From NCBI GenBank assembly GCA_026545225.1, contig CM048848.1:23662806-23726805 (forward strand): a stretch of 64,000 nt of DNA, in the 5' to 3' direction. Each line of letters opens with the position of its first letter. The stretch's first letter is position 1. Origin of the DNA: Cornus controversa. Lineage: Eukaryota > Streptophyta > Magnoliopsida > Cornales > Cornaceae. A program made the translations under genes and the position numbers. The notes beneath the pieces are model-generated. The model was not told the DNA's origin. It was given only the letters and a program-made list of their open reading frames with translations, and made no database searches. This document shows, piece by piece, positions 31,834 to 43,089 of this stretch.

Positions 31834-33209
31834 TTTAGCATTTTCATGTTTTATTTTCAGTTTTAGTTTTTTCTTTATTTAGGTAGGCCATGTCTTCGGA
31901 TATTTTTGTGTATTCCATCATATTACATTGTACTTAAATGTTTGGCAAATTTATGGAATGCAATTTTTGTTTCAATTATGTTTTCTGTTTTGTTTTTTTT
32001 TTAAATTTTGCCTCATATCGCTGTCACCCATGCTCTAACTATGTATGTAGTACCAATTCCATAGTTAGTATATGCACGATATAGTTGATGATTTCCGTTT
32101 ATTAAAGTCTGGTTTCAATTCCCAATATTGTTGAGATTGCTTCAACACAGTATAGCTTTAATAAAGAAAGGCAGCCCATTTGCATGCTATACGTTAACGT
32201 GCCTGGATAATCAATATCTTATCACATATACCTCTTATCAAAATGGGAGCCACCAGTTCGACTTTAGGATAAAACGTGATGTCGGTCTACAAAAAAAAAA
32301 AAAACAAATAATTTGTTTACATAATTGCTTTGTCTTTTTATTTTCATTTACTTTTTATTCCCCATAATGCTCGTGGTATACAGTTGGTGATCCATGCAGA
32401 TTTTACTACTCATATGGCGGCCTGCTCATAATGGACTACTGTATCTATCAAGAACCGCTTTCCCGGTCCTTTCGTTCCTTTATCTTTTCTTTAAATCATT
32501 GAGGACAATGTTTGATTTAAGTTTGGGGGTGCGGTATACCACGTGCATATGCTTGCAACTGTTCAATCTTTTGTTTATTGTCGTTGTAATGCATTTTTGT
32601 GCATTTTTGCCATGATGTCTTGCTTCTTAAAGGAAGGTCATCCCAATAAATGTTCGAGATAAATGCAGCAGGTAGTTAGGAGCTTTTGACATTTTAAATA
32701 CCCACACTTTTGCAAACTATGTATTAGGTTAGAATGGTCCACATTTTTGTTCAATTGTGAATATGGTACAGTTTTTACCTTAAATTTATCCTTAATAGCA
32801 CAACTAGCACATATGCATTTTAAGTTGTGGGGTATAAGTCTGATATAGAATCTTGTAAATTTCTGTTTTTATTTGAACAACTTAGACAATGAGTTCTTCC
32901 GGTTGTTTACATTTCAAAAAAAAAAAAGAGAAATCTTTGCAATAAGCCTTCTCACTTAATAAACCAGGTCTCTGTGCCTTATTAAGCAGGGAGCATTCGC
33001 GTATAAGTGTGTAAGGTTGAGCAATAATGAATCGGGTGACTTGTTTAAGCTCATCACCTTGGAAGCTCAGTTAGTAAGTCTTAAGGGTGCCTTTTCATGT
33101 AATGCTCTAAAACTGTTCAGTTTGGGAGTCATTGACCTAACGCCGCTACATGGGCCTACAATAAAGCAAAAAGAGCTTAAGCATTGCACAATTATCCACG
33201 CACAAGCAT
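31834..33209 (+). other. 3' UTR of the second Athila-like relic
   Basis: AT-rich and non-coding. It contains the internal PPT-like motif AAGTTTGGGGGTG at 32519-32531, preceded by TTGAGGACAATG exactly as at 23178-23212 in the gag-only element. Near 33118-33190 are TTTGGGAGTCA, GCTACATGG and GCATTGCACAA, again shared with that element, so the 3' UTR organisation is conserved although most of the sequence has diverged. Confidence 0.6.
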
Positions 33210-34299
33210 TCATGCATGTTTTGTGGTAACGAACAACAGTGTCGAGCATTTTCAAAAAGTTTTTCTTTTAAAAATAGATGTGTTCTTTGTATTCTCCAAA
33301 TATGACAATAAGCCACACATTAGAATGTATGTTCACTTTTCAAAGAGACATATTAAGGGAACATATATATATATATTAGGTAGATTTTATAGATATATAG
33401 CCATGGTGGGACCCAAGGACACTTGGTGAAAGACATATATACATGTTTTGAACAAAAGAAAAAAGGGATACCAACTTTAGGGTATCTCTGTCCATGGAGG
33501 ATTGCAAGTCTCCTATGTTCAACTAACTTTCCATCTAGGGTGTGGGTGAAACCCCTAGCCATGTAACTTGTTCATTTTGTAGCAACTTTGAGATTTATAT
33601 TTATTTGTTGATTACTTTGCCTAGTGTTTTGTATAACATTTGTGAACCTCTTTAATATATTCATTTGATGCCATTTCTTCCTCTTGTCTTAGAGTAGAAA
33701 ATTTTCATTTTGAATGCTCAACATTTACAACTTTCACAAAAAGTGTAAATGATGGCTTTGTAATGATTTTTAATGGAATGTGATGTTTCTTGCTTATATA
33801 GCCCATGCCAAAATAGGGTAGTTTGGATTCACTTAGGTACATTTAGAAAGTAGGATAAGTAGATATGTTGAAGGACTATGCTTGTTGAAGATGAGCTATG
33901 TTTAGTTGGAAATCATGTTTATCTTTTGATATGTCATTGTAGGTCACAAGCCTAACATGATATTGTATTGCATATAAATCTAGAAATTCCCATTTGCTAC
34001 ATACTTGGACATGTTAAATGGTTAGAGGTGGAAACCACCCCTAGCTCTCTTAACTTTACAAACTCTTTATTTTTAATGCTTTTACAATTTGCGAAATAGT
34101 TTTAAATTAAAACCAAAAATTCCTTTTTTAGGATTAAATTGGAAGTACTCTCTCAACATTGCAATTCACCCACGTAGTCCTCATGGGATCGATACCCTCT
34201 ATATCGAACCGTATCTACAAAGATTCGTTCTCCTACGAGTGGTTTAAATTATATTTTGATATGCAAAAGCTAAAAAGAAAAATAATTTTGGCCACATCA
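33210..34299 (+). repeat. Athila-type LTR (third family), 3' LTR of the relic; start uncertain
   Basis: It ends GGCCACATCA at 34299, matching the LTR tail at 28378-28387. It has the diverged Athila LTR order: an inverted-looking ACCCCTAGCCATG block near 33550, GAAGATGAGCTATG near 33889, GGTCACAAGCC near 33942, GTTAGAGGTGGAAACC near 34020 and GGGATCGATACCCTC near 34185. The 5' boundary is a guess between 33210 and 33430, since no second full copy is available. Confidence 0.5.
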
Positions 34300-35039
34300 C
34301 TAGTCTCATACATAAAACATAAGGAATACCTACAATTGATAGTATACAAACACAGAATACAAGTGACAAAGGAAAAGAAAATCGACCCAGTGGCTAGAAG
34401 TGAGGATCTTATTTTAGGGCCCAAACTCAACCCAATTGGTTTTAGATCGGCCCAGTGGCTAGAAGTGAAGATTTTATTTTAGGGCCCAGACAATTATTGG
34501 CTCCAATGGATTATAAATTAGCTTGGTCATCCCATGACCCTAAATTTTAATAATTGGTTAACCACAACTTAATTCCACTATATAAGTGTGGTTACACTCC
34601 AACTCGATCATGGTTCAACTATGTGTTGCCTTTAAACCATGTGTTGTCTCAACACCCAACACTCGTGTTAATTATACGAAATTATTCCTCTATGCACAAA
34701 TGAAAATGGACGTATAAGTGTCAATCAATCCAAATCAACAATTGAATATTTATTAAGATACTTAATTATTTCCCATTTAATTGAAAAGCCTTTAATAAAA
34801 CTTATGCACTTTACCAAGGTGCATACCTAATCACTTGAGAGCATGTTCCAAACCAAACCAAGCACTTAAATTTACTATTGATTAAACTAATCAAGTCATA
34901 TAAATTAGCTAGCATAAATGTAAATCTTGGGAGTATGTTGCAAAGCACATGATCAACTAACACCCAACATATTTGAATTTTAGACCATGTGGCCCACCAC
35001 ATATATCAAAGTACTAACAAATCACATCTAGAGTTCATC
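34300..35039. other. Flanking sequence left of the CACTA element; no gene seen
   Basis: AT-rich. It contains a 38-bp direct repeat starting CAGTGGCTAGAAGTGA (34388 and 34450; spacing 62 bp) and a possible promoter-like ACTATATAAG near 34578. No protein similarity is recognised. Confidence 0.4.
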
Positions 35040-35262
35040 CACTACAAGATTTTTGGGTTTTAACGACAGGTTTTTTACGACTGGCCCGTGTAGTTCGTAG
35101 TAAAAAGTATATTCCATGACGGGCCCGTGTAGCCTGCCCTAGAAAGTTTGTTTCCACGACGAGCCATTAGGCCCGTAGTAGAAAGTGAGTTTCCACGACG
35201 GGCCATGGGCCCGTCCTAGAAATATTTATTCTTATTACGGGCTTTGGCCGTCATTGAAAGTT
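35040..35262 (+). repeat. Left terminus and subterminal repeats of the CACTA element
   Basis: Four or five units of about 45-50 bp carry ACGACGGGCC...GGCCCGT, each partly self-complementary, separated by TAGAAAGT and TTTCCACGAC. Subterminal repeats are where CACTA accessory proteins bind in characterised elements. Confidence 0.75.
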
Positions 35263-35439
35263 TTTTTAAAAATAAGAACAAATAATTTCGTGCTTTTATT
35301 TTGGTTTCCCGCGAGATACACTTTTCCTCTCTCACATGCGTTCAATTTTCTCCCTCACTTCAGACTTTCTTTAATCGATCGAAGCCATCTGATTATACAC
35401 ATTCCCTCAGCTCACATGCGTTCAATTTTCTTTCTCACT

Positions 35440-35682
35440 TCAGACTTTCAAATCGAAGCCATCTGATGATCTTGATTTGCTTTGCCCATTTCGGAATCCT
35501 CGACCACCCCTACCTCTGTTACCAAAGTTCGAACCATATCCTCCCCTTTTAGGGAATCTATTACCAAATCGTCGCCCTTCAGCTTCTTCAAGCTCTTCCT
35601 TCAGATCCTTTATGTGCATTCGAAGAAAATCGTTTTGGATTTGAAGTTCTGAATCGGAGTCTTCATCAACGTATTCATTCCC
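35440..35682 (-). pseudogene. RGG-rich protein fragment, probably captured exon
   Basis: The minus strand is open for about 80 codons. It encodes an acidic start (EYVDEDSDSELQIQ), a helical charged stretch (LKEELEEAEGRRF) and a glycine-arginine tail (FPKRGGYGSNFGNRGRGG, RGFRNGQSKSRS). RGG-type tails bind RNA in many eukaryotic proteins. The frame closes at 35440. It lies antisense to the transposase genes, just inside the left terminus. The parent gene is not recognised, and a gag-like origin is possible. Confidence 0.4.
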
Positions 35683-35689
35683 TCAGCTC

Positions 35690-35880
35690 TACCCAAAATC
35701 TCAACCCATCATCTTTGTTCCTCAACCAAATTTAAACTCAATCTCACTCAACTATCAAAGCCCTAACCCAATCTCACCCACCGATTGAAACCCTAACCCA
35801 ATCCCACTCACCGATCGAAGCCCTAACCCAATCTCTTTCCCTTCGGTGAAAGCCCTAACCTAATCTCACTCGTTGATTGA
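35690..35880 (+). repeat. Imperfect ~32-bp tandem repeats containing telo-box-like AACCCTAACCC
   Basis: Units read roughly CCGATTGAAACCCTAACCCA with variation, four to five copies. A second short tandem pair (CACATGCGTTCAATTTTCT) lies at 35334 and 35415. AAACCCTAA motifs are common in 5' leaders of plant translation-related genes, so this could be a captured leader, but a simple repeat expansion is equally possible. Confidence 0.45.
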
Positions 35881-36391
35881 GTCAGTTGACAAAATGTTGA
35901 GAGAAAATAATGAAGTTACAGAAGATTTACAGACTATAATGTAGTTATCACATTCGGCGCAGTGAAACCTGTACTCACAGGTTGTCAAATTCATACGTAA
36001 TTTGTAAGGTTAGCAACATTTCTTCTTCTTTTCTAAATTTTGTTAAAGTAAACATTGTCCTTTAATTTTCTTTGGGTACCAAAAATCCTAAAATCATCCT
36101 TTTGTTGGTGAAAGGTTTTGGAGTGATTCATGTTCTTGTTGTTGGAGTTACAGAGCATCTGGGGCTGTTAGGTAAGCTTATTAGTGATTCCATTTTAATA
36201 TCTCAATCCTAGCTAATCGTAATCGTTGAGTATCAGCTGGCAATATTATATGAAAATATATATTTCCAAATTTTCTCGTAATTGAAAGTAGTTCGTGAAC
36301 GGCTCGCCTCTTTTGCAGCCCTAATGTTGACCACTTTCAACATATTAAAATGCCTCCTTTCTGGACTTGACTTAGTTTTATCTTTCTGCAG

Positions 36392-36473
36392 GTAGAAAAT
36401 TACTTTAGTGATGAGAATCTGCTTACTGGCAACATTTTGATGAAATATGTTACCAAGGAGAAGGAAGGATTTG
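36392..36473 (+). pseudogene. Captured exon of a La-motif (LARP/La) protein
   Basis: An 82-nt open segment is bounded by a pyrimidine tract plus CAG (36391) and GTGAGT (36474). It encodes VENYFSDENLLTGNILM followed by KYVTKEKEGF. This is the core of the La motif (family pattern Q-V-E-x-Y-F-S-D-x-N-L ... G-F), an RNA-binding domain of La and La-related proteins. Neighbouring exons of such a gene were not found, so it looks like a gene fragment carried by the CACTA element. The retained splice sites suggest DNA-level capture rather than a processed copy. Confidence 0.65.
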
Positions 36474-38284
36474 GTGAGTGCTTAATTTTTGGTTTATTTC
36501 CATTCAGATTTAGCGTTTTGAAGATGTCAATATCATTTCTTCAAATTGTTGATTCAAAGTGATAATGTTTGGGACCTTTGGGTAAACTGCTTATGTTGTA
36601 TAAACTATGTTCCCATTTCTTCTTCTTCTTTTAGAGCAGGTCTTGATCCCTGTTCTTTTTGTCGTTTTCCCTCAGCTTGACATATGTGTCCTTGTTCCAC
36701 AGTATCTTTGTAAACTATTATCTTCTTTTAAAAAATAATTAAAGTAGTGATATTGTAGTTGTATCAAAATAAATATTAGATCAAAGGGTAGGCTATCTGT
36801 TTGTTAAAATTTCAGAATTTGTTCTGAATTAGCCAATTGGGAGTACTTTTTTCATCTTTTTAGTATGGGTGGTGATATATTACTGTCTCAGTAGATTAAA
36901 TCTATTTAAGTTTTTTTGATCGATGAAATGATATCTATGTTGTATATATTGACATAAGTTGTAGTAATTTATTGGTTTTTTAATTGTTATTATGATCGGT
37001 TGAACTCACCAAAAAAATTATTAGTGATGATATAGTCAGTTCTGATCTTCCGTGTTGTATTAATGATTGAATCATTATTTATGCTCTGTGATATAATCTG
37101 AAAACATCACACTCCAAGTTGATGAACTGCCTTATCACTTTCATTTGTTCTAATTATTTACTATGTGGTACTTGTTCCCAATTGTTTTTCGGTTTAATCA
37201 TTTTGTAAATATGTTCTTAAGCTTAATGAAGAGGTCAGTCAATCATTTTTCTAGTGCCCAAATGATGAGTCTGAGATACATGTACTCCTTCGCAGATGGA
37301 TACTATATCTGACTTGCATTATAGTGTGGATACAGCTCTCTTTTGCAAAAACATTATCTGCTGGTTGTCAAACACTGAGATAATGGTATTGTAAGTCTTT
37401 GCAAATTGCTTAGGTAATTTCTGAGATTGAGCAAAAAGAACCTAAATAAAAGTGTCATAGATAAAAAATTAAAATCATATTATACAAATCTACAAGAACT
37501 GTTGCAAAAAATAACATAATCTAAAACAATTATTATAAATTAAGAACTCAATATGTCAATGAACTTACTAAGGCTTGGACATTGCCTCTGTTCCTCTCCT
37601 GTTTTGCCAAAAAAGAAAAATCTATATTCTCTGCCCTCTGCTATTCAGTTTCCAATTACGTCCATATTTCCCATAAATCAAATGAGATATCAAAACCAAT
37701 CCATTTAGGGTTCAACTAGTTGTGATAACTAATTCCATCTTCTGCTACTTAGTTTACATGATTGTGTCTTAGTATTCATTTGATATTTAATGAAATATGA
37801 CAAGACTATGAAATTGATTAGAGTGAAGCTAATTACAAATGGATGACAATTTAGTTGTCTGTCCACTAATCTCCTCTTATTATTTATTTTTTATATATTT
37901 GATGTGTATTTTTGTATTAGTTAATTGCGTAAAACTTTCCTTGATTATAAAAAAATTTCCCATTACCATCTAAAATAATATTATTTTCTGAACTACTTTG
38001 AAGTGAAGGTAACGGCCTAACCATAGTTAGCTAACTTAGCTGGCAATTAAATGTCTCTTTCAAATTACTAAATTGCTCTTAAGATTGGCTTGCAGTAACA
38101 CTCTTTAAGTTTTTAAGATTTAAAAATTACTAAATTGCTTGTAAATGACATAGAATCCTGAAGCAATGCTCCCTCATCTCATTATGGAACAGTTCAAAAT
38201 CGAAACTATAATTCAACTGTTATTACAAATTTATAAAATAAAATATTGTGATGCAATTCAAATTGTTTTTACAAATTTATGATA
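36474..38284. other. AT-rich intron-like sequence inside the CACTA element
   Basis: No coding segment is recognised. It probably includes introns and flanks of the captured La-motif fragment. Confidence 0.4.
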
Positions 38285-38299
38285 AATTCATGTTCATAT

Positions 38300-39648
38300 A
38301 TATTTTTTTGAAAGGTAAGTATTTAAGATTCAAATCCAAAGTCAATATACATGTTGACTTGAGGCATTCCCCAAGGGGGATGAACAACTGTGGAATCCCC
38401 ATATCCACCATAAGTACAAAATCCATAAAAGAAATCTATATCCCATAGAGCTTAGTCCTACAAGCATATTACTACCATAAACAACTATTAGTATACCCCT
38501 TCTCCACGAATAAGGCAGAAAGAATACAGTTGGTGTATGCTGGATTCCATTTTTTTTCTTCCCCCAACGAGCATAGTAACTAACACAATAGCCCATTAGG
38601 AGAGACATAAACAACAAATGTAGAATAAATTCTGATGTACTCCTTTTAGTCCAGGAACAGTACCTCAGCCACTTAGAGCCCCTGTATCTTCTGTTTGATT
38701 TCACCATCAGATGCCAGAACATGCAAACAAACCCCCCACCGAGCATGCACTCCTCCCTGACTGCCAAGCTAGCAACCAGCACTCCAACCAGCAATATTGA
38801 GCTCCTTCTAACGGCTCCCCCCACCACCTGAAACACAGAATGATAATATGCACACCCCCTCATCAAAGCAAACCCACGCAACATTAAACCCAACTGCAGC
38901 AAGAGTAGAATACACAATCAAAAATACCCAGCTGCAGCAATCTTGTAGTTTAGAACACTTCTGCAGTACACAGGCTGAACCAAGCCTAGCTCCCACAGAC
39001 AGCTACAGCCCCTGTTTTCCTTTGTGCTCCTTCTAATTTCTCCCCCACAAGCTGAACACATATTGCATAATAACATGCACAACATCCCCTCAACGTATAC
39101 ACAATCAGCATCTGTAGCAAGAACTCCTAATATGTGTTTGTTGAGCCATTTTCGCATATTAGAGAACTGCAAACCTGATGACCCTACCAACATACTTACC
39201 AAATGGTACTTGACCCACCTCCTTCTCCATCCTATAACACCCAGCAAATCCAACAACCACCCTCCAACACAACCTTTCACAACAAACAAAAAAATGCACA
39301 GCACACAAGCATACTCCAAGCCCCAACAACAAACACAAATTTGCACAGAAAAAACAAAACACACAAACCTTGTGATAGTACCTGCTCCTCCATTCCTCCA
39401 GCATCCGAAATATCAGGCCATCATCTAACTGCCGGGAATCAACATCCCAACCCCCCCACCAGCATCGCTCAGCTAACCTCCCCTCGTTGCACCTGCAAAT
39501 CCTCAACATAAAAAATTTGAAAACATGAATCAAAACATCTGCTCAACCTCCAGAATTCCACCATCCAGCAAAATGCTACTTAACCCTATAAATCTTCTTA
39601 CCGACCCCCCAAGATACTTTCTCAAACAGCCCCAACTAAAGCAACAAA
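38300..39648 (-). other. 3' region of the LINE, with a diverged ~225-bp tandem repeat
   Basis: No known domain. A stretch starting GCTCCTTCTAA with CCCCCCACCACCTGAA and then TAATATGCACA (from 38801) recurs in altered form from 39026 (GCTCCTTCTAATTTCTCCCC, TAACATGCACAACATCCCC). A 191-codon open frame on the minus strand (38342-38917) is Cys/Trp/Leu-rich, without recognised motifs, and is more likely chance. Confidence 0.45.
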
Positions 39649-40341
39649 TCATGGAACAAAGATTTCCTCCGGCAGCCTCCATTCGATTCTAATCCATTGA
39701 TTAATAGTAGATCTTGGCCAATTCCTTGATGACATCAGCTTGCATCTAACCCCATAGATAATAGCAGCCTTAATATTCTCCCAAGTTCTAAATTCATCCT
39801 CAAAGATTCTCCTATTTCTCTCATGCCATATTTCATATATAGTAGCCGCAAACACCAGTTTATTTACCACTGAAACCATAGTCTTCCCTTTAATAGTTAA
39901 ACAAGCCCACTGCAGCATACCTTCCCAGCAGATCTCAGGCCATTGCAGAGCACCCTTAACTGAAATAGACCTCCACAGCCTCTTAGTAAAACTGCATTCA
40001 AAGAAAAGATGGTCCCTATCATCCACTCTGCTTCTACAAAACACACAGGTGCCATAATTCAGAACCCCCCATTGCATAAGCCGCTGCTGCGTCCGAATTC
40101 TGTTATGAATCACTACCCACAGATTAAAAGCATGTTTAGGGATATTTAATGGAAACCACACAATCTCATTCCAATCCACTCTATTGCAATGTTGCCTCAA
40201 ATCTTCCCAAGTAGCCTGAATGGAAAACTCACCCCTACTCGGTTGCCAAATAATCTTATCCGGCCCACCACAAGGCTGTAACTCATTAGGGATACCTCCC
40301 CTTAAATCCATCCATTCTAGAGTATTTGTTGAAGGCCACAC
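39649..40341 (-). pseudogene. zf-RVT domain of the LINE ORF2 C-terminus
   Basis: The zinc-binding region found after RT in plant L1 elements: WFPLNIPKHAFNLWVVIHNR, TQQRLMQWGVLNYGTCVFC, DDRDHLFFECSFTKRLW and YEIWHERNRRIFEDE. The Cys-x2-Cys and His-x5-Cys pattern is retained. It is separated from the rest of ORF2 by stops between 40342 and 40460. The frame is open for 230 codons, which suggests moderate age. Confidence 0.85.
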
Positions 40342-40461
40342 CCAAGTCCGTTTTGAATAATTGAAGCAACCATTTCATGTTCCCCCAATCCAGCATCAGT
40401 GAGCATCATCCTATTATATTTCATTAACAAAGGGCCACAGGGAAGCTAATAATCATACCAG

Positions 40462-41685
40462 TTATTGAACATATTTCCTACACATACTTCTTAACTTCAA
40501 TAATTTCCTCCAAGTCCAGGAGCAATCAGTTGGTAAATTCACACTCCAAAAATTTCTATTCCTTAGTAAATGATGCTTTACCCACTGAACCCAAAGAGAA
40601 GAAGATTGTGGTTGGAGCACCCTCCACAAATGCTTAGCCATAGCAGCCTTGTTCCATGTAACCATATCCTTCACCCCCAAACCTCCCTCATTTGTTGGAG
40701 TGCAAACCCCTTGCCAAGAAACCTTTTCTCCACCCTTGGACAAATCTGATCCTTTCCATAAGAATTTCCTCATAACCGTAGCAATCTCCTTCATAACAGC
40801 CTTAGGCAAAACAAAAATTGAAGCCCAATATACTTGAGCCTAAAATAGAACTGATCTGATTAATTGCAACCTACCAGCAAAGGAAAGGTAGTTGGTAGTC
40901 CAACTTTGAACTCTAGAAGTAATCTTCTGAACTAGTGTTTCACAATGTGCAGCCTTCAACCAGGTAGATAGGAGAGGCACTCCAAGATACTTAATTGGCA
41001 AACTCCCTTGCTGAAAACTAAAAAAATTTATAATTTCATTCCTAATTCCAGCTGAAACCCCCGAACAAAACATTACACTCTTACTATTATTTGGCATCAG
41101 CCCTGATACACTACCAAAATCATTAAGCACCGACACAAAAGTTGGATTTGCTACTTTCAGAACAAGGGTAATGATAGTGGAATTTACCTCTTTCAACAAC
41201 TTCCCCGAGTCAAAGAAAGATTTAATTGCCTTCACCACATCATTTCCAATAATAAACCACACTCTTTTAAAAAACTGAGCATTATAACCATCACTCCCAG
41301 GAGCCTTATCATCATTCAAAGAGAACATTGTTCTTTTAATCTCCTCATAAGTAACACGCTGCTGCATTTTCTGATGCTGCTCCATAGTGATTGGGTGATG
41401 CACATAATTTGACAATTCAGGGCAAACCCTCCCACCATCCTCGTTCGACAATAACTCCTTATAGAAGTTCACAATTTCAGCACAAACATGCTCTTTCTTA
41501 TCCAGTCTCTGACCATTAGCAGTAGTGATAGACATAATACCATTAATGCTTCTTCGCTGATTCAGCACTTTATGAAAATAGGATGTGTTCTGATCCCCAA
41601 GATTCAACCACTGCACTCTAGACTGCTGTCTATAGAAGACTTCTTCAGCTCTAGCCAAATTTTGATACTTCAGCAGCTTTCTCAT
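40462..41685 (-). pseudogene. LINE ORF2 reverse transcriptase with the catalytic palm deleted
   Basis: RT-leading sequence is present (NTSYFHKVLNQRRSINGI, SLNDDKAPGSDGYNAQFF, VWFIIGNDVVKAI). After STIITLVLKVANPT it jumps directly to VLNDFGSVSGLMPNNSKS, which lies downstream of the active site in relatives. The palm with its Asp-Asp box is therefore missing, in frame. The thumb-side conserved block follows (LPIKYLGVPLL, YLSFAGRLQLIRSVLF), then a stop, then FLWKGSDLSKGGEKVSW and GGLGVKDMVTWNKAAMAKHL. The element could not reverse-transcribe itself. Confidence 0.85.
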
Positions 41686-41691
41686 TTCTCC

Positions 41692-42663
41692 CTATTGATT
41701 CTCTTTATTCAAAGGATCCTCATCCATCTTCCTTTGACTAATTAGCAGCTCCTCCGTAGCCTCCTTCACTCTTTTAGATAAATCACTAAAATGAACGCTA
41801 TTCAATCTTTTCAAATCCTTCTTCAGCATCTTCAGCTTCTGAGTCACCACAAACATGGGAGTACCACTTATCTGCCTGTCCCAAACTCTAGACACAATAT
41901 CAATAAAATCTGGATGGTCCATTAGAAAATTATTAATTTTGAAAGGTTTCTTAGACCTTTGTGTATCCACAAGGACTTTAAGGAGAATGAAAGCATGATC
42001 AGAAATCCCTGGCGGTTCAAAAACAGCTTCAGAACTCCTGAATTGTTGTAACCAAGCTTCATTAACCAAGACTCTATCCAGCTTCCTGAAAAAAGTGTGA
42101 TTCAACCATGTAAACTTTATTCCAGTATATCTCAAATCCATAAGCTCTGCCCCGTGAATACACTCCCCAAACTCCTTCATTGCAGCTGTCCATTCAGTAG
42201 TCCCTCCAACCCTTTTACGCTGGAATCTCACAGCATTGAAGTCCCCAAGAAGAAGCCACGGCTCATTTTTATTCAAAGCAGCTAACCTAATTATATCATC
42301 CCATAGCCTTCTCCTCCCAATCTGGTAATTAACACCATAAACAAAGGTGGCCAAGCATTTTACCGTACCATCTAAAAACTCCACTTGACAGTGAATCATT
42401 TGATCTGACACTTGAAGCACCACAATCTTAACTTTACCTCCATCCCAAGCCACACAAATTCTACCATTATCTGCTTGATCATAGTTATGCACCACACACC
42501 AATTCTTGCAAATATGATTCAAAACAGAATTCATTTTATACTTTTTAATCTTAGTTTCCACCAAACAAACAATAGGCAGATCAAATTGCCTAATAACCCT
42601 TCTCACCTTAGCCTGCTTCACATGCCCATTCAAACCCCTTATATTCCAAATTACACACTGCAT
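41692..42663 (-). pseudogene. LINE ORF2 apurinic-type endonuclease domain
   Basis: It begins MQCVIWNIRGLNGHVKQAK and shows the endonuclease motifs CLVETKI (catalytic Glu), LLLGDFNAVRF (Asp, Asn) and PPGISDHAFIL (Ser-Asp-His). This 323-codon frame ends at a stop just before RT. It would nick target DNA to prime reverse transcription. The domain is nearly intact, in contrast to the deleted RT. Confidence 0.9.
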
Positions 42664-42691
42664 GAGAGGCTATATATACAGCAACCAGTCA

Positions 42692-43027
42692 TCAACAATC
42701 CCCCACCCCTGTTTTAGGAGTAACAATGAAAGTACCCCTTTTAGGTCTAGATAAACCATTAGTCTTCTTTTTTTCTAGTTTTTCAACAGCAGAATGAGCT
42801 CGCACAATTGAAGCAAGAACCCTCCCCTTGTTATTCATACCAATACTATCTTTGGACACATCACCACTATCCACATTACCAGCTACCATATCATCCCCTT
42901 CACTTCCTTGTTCAGATGCTCTACGACCCCCAATATCAATATGCATTTCTTCAATAACACTATTGTCATGCAATCCAACTCCAACATCCTCATATTCAAG
43001 CACCTCAAAAGAATTAGAAGTATTCAC
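42692..43027 (-). pseudogene. LINE ORF1 C-terminal remnant
   Basis: It contains NSFEVLEYEDVGV, a phrase resembling the end of plant L1 ORF1 (gag-like) proteins, then an acidic and basic tail. The upstream gag-like and zinc-knuckle parts are absent because the element is 5'-truncated at the TSD near 43074. Confidence 0.6.
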
Positions 43028-43089
43028 ACACTCCTTATCATGAAAATAAATATAATTCTATTCGGAATAAATATAATTCATGTTCATAT

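Larger units (their letters stand above)
38300..43074 (-). mobile_element. L1-type LINE, 5'-truncated and internally deleted, with 15-bp TSD
   Basis: The 15-bp sequence AATTCATGTTCATAT occurs at 38285-38299 and 43075-43089. Between them is a minus-strand non-LTR element with the end of ORF1, endonuclease, a shortened RT, a zf-RVT domain and a 1.35-kb 3' region ending in a short A-rich tail at the left TSD. It entered the CACTA element after that element's arrival. Confidence 0.85.

Noticed and set aside
35740-35880. Interstitial telomere repeat (CCCTAA motifs)
   Set aside because: AACCCTAACCC occurs once per ~32-bp unit; there is no run of the plant telomere heptamer.
38342-38917. 191-codon Cys/Trp/Leu-rich minus-strand ORF, possible membrane protein
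   Set aside because: It lies in the 3' region of the LINE, partly in a diverged tandem repeat, and has no recognisable motif; most likely chance.
39024-39533. Overlapping Pro/Thr-rich ORFs on both strands
   Set aside because: They are in the LINE 3' region and compositionally biased (CA/CT-rich); opposite-strand overlap indicates chance.
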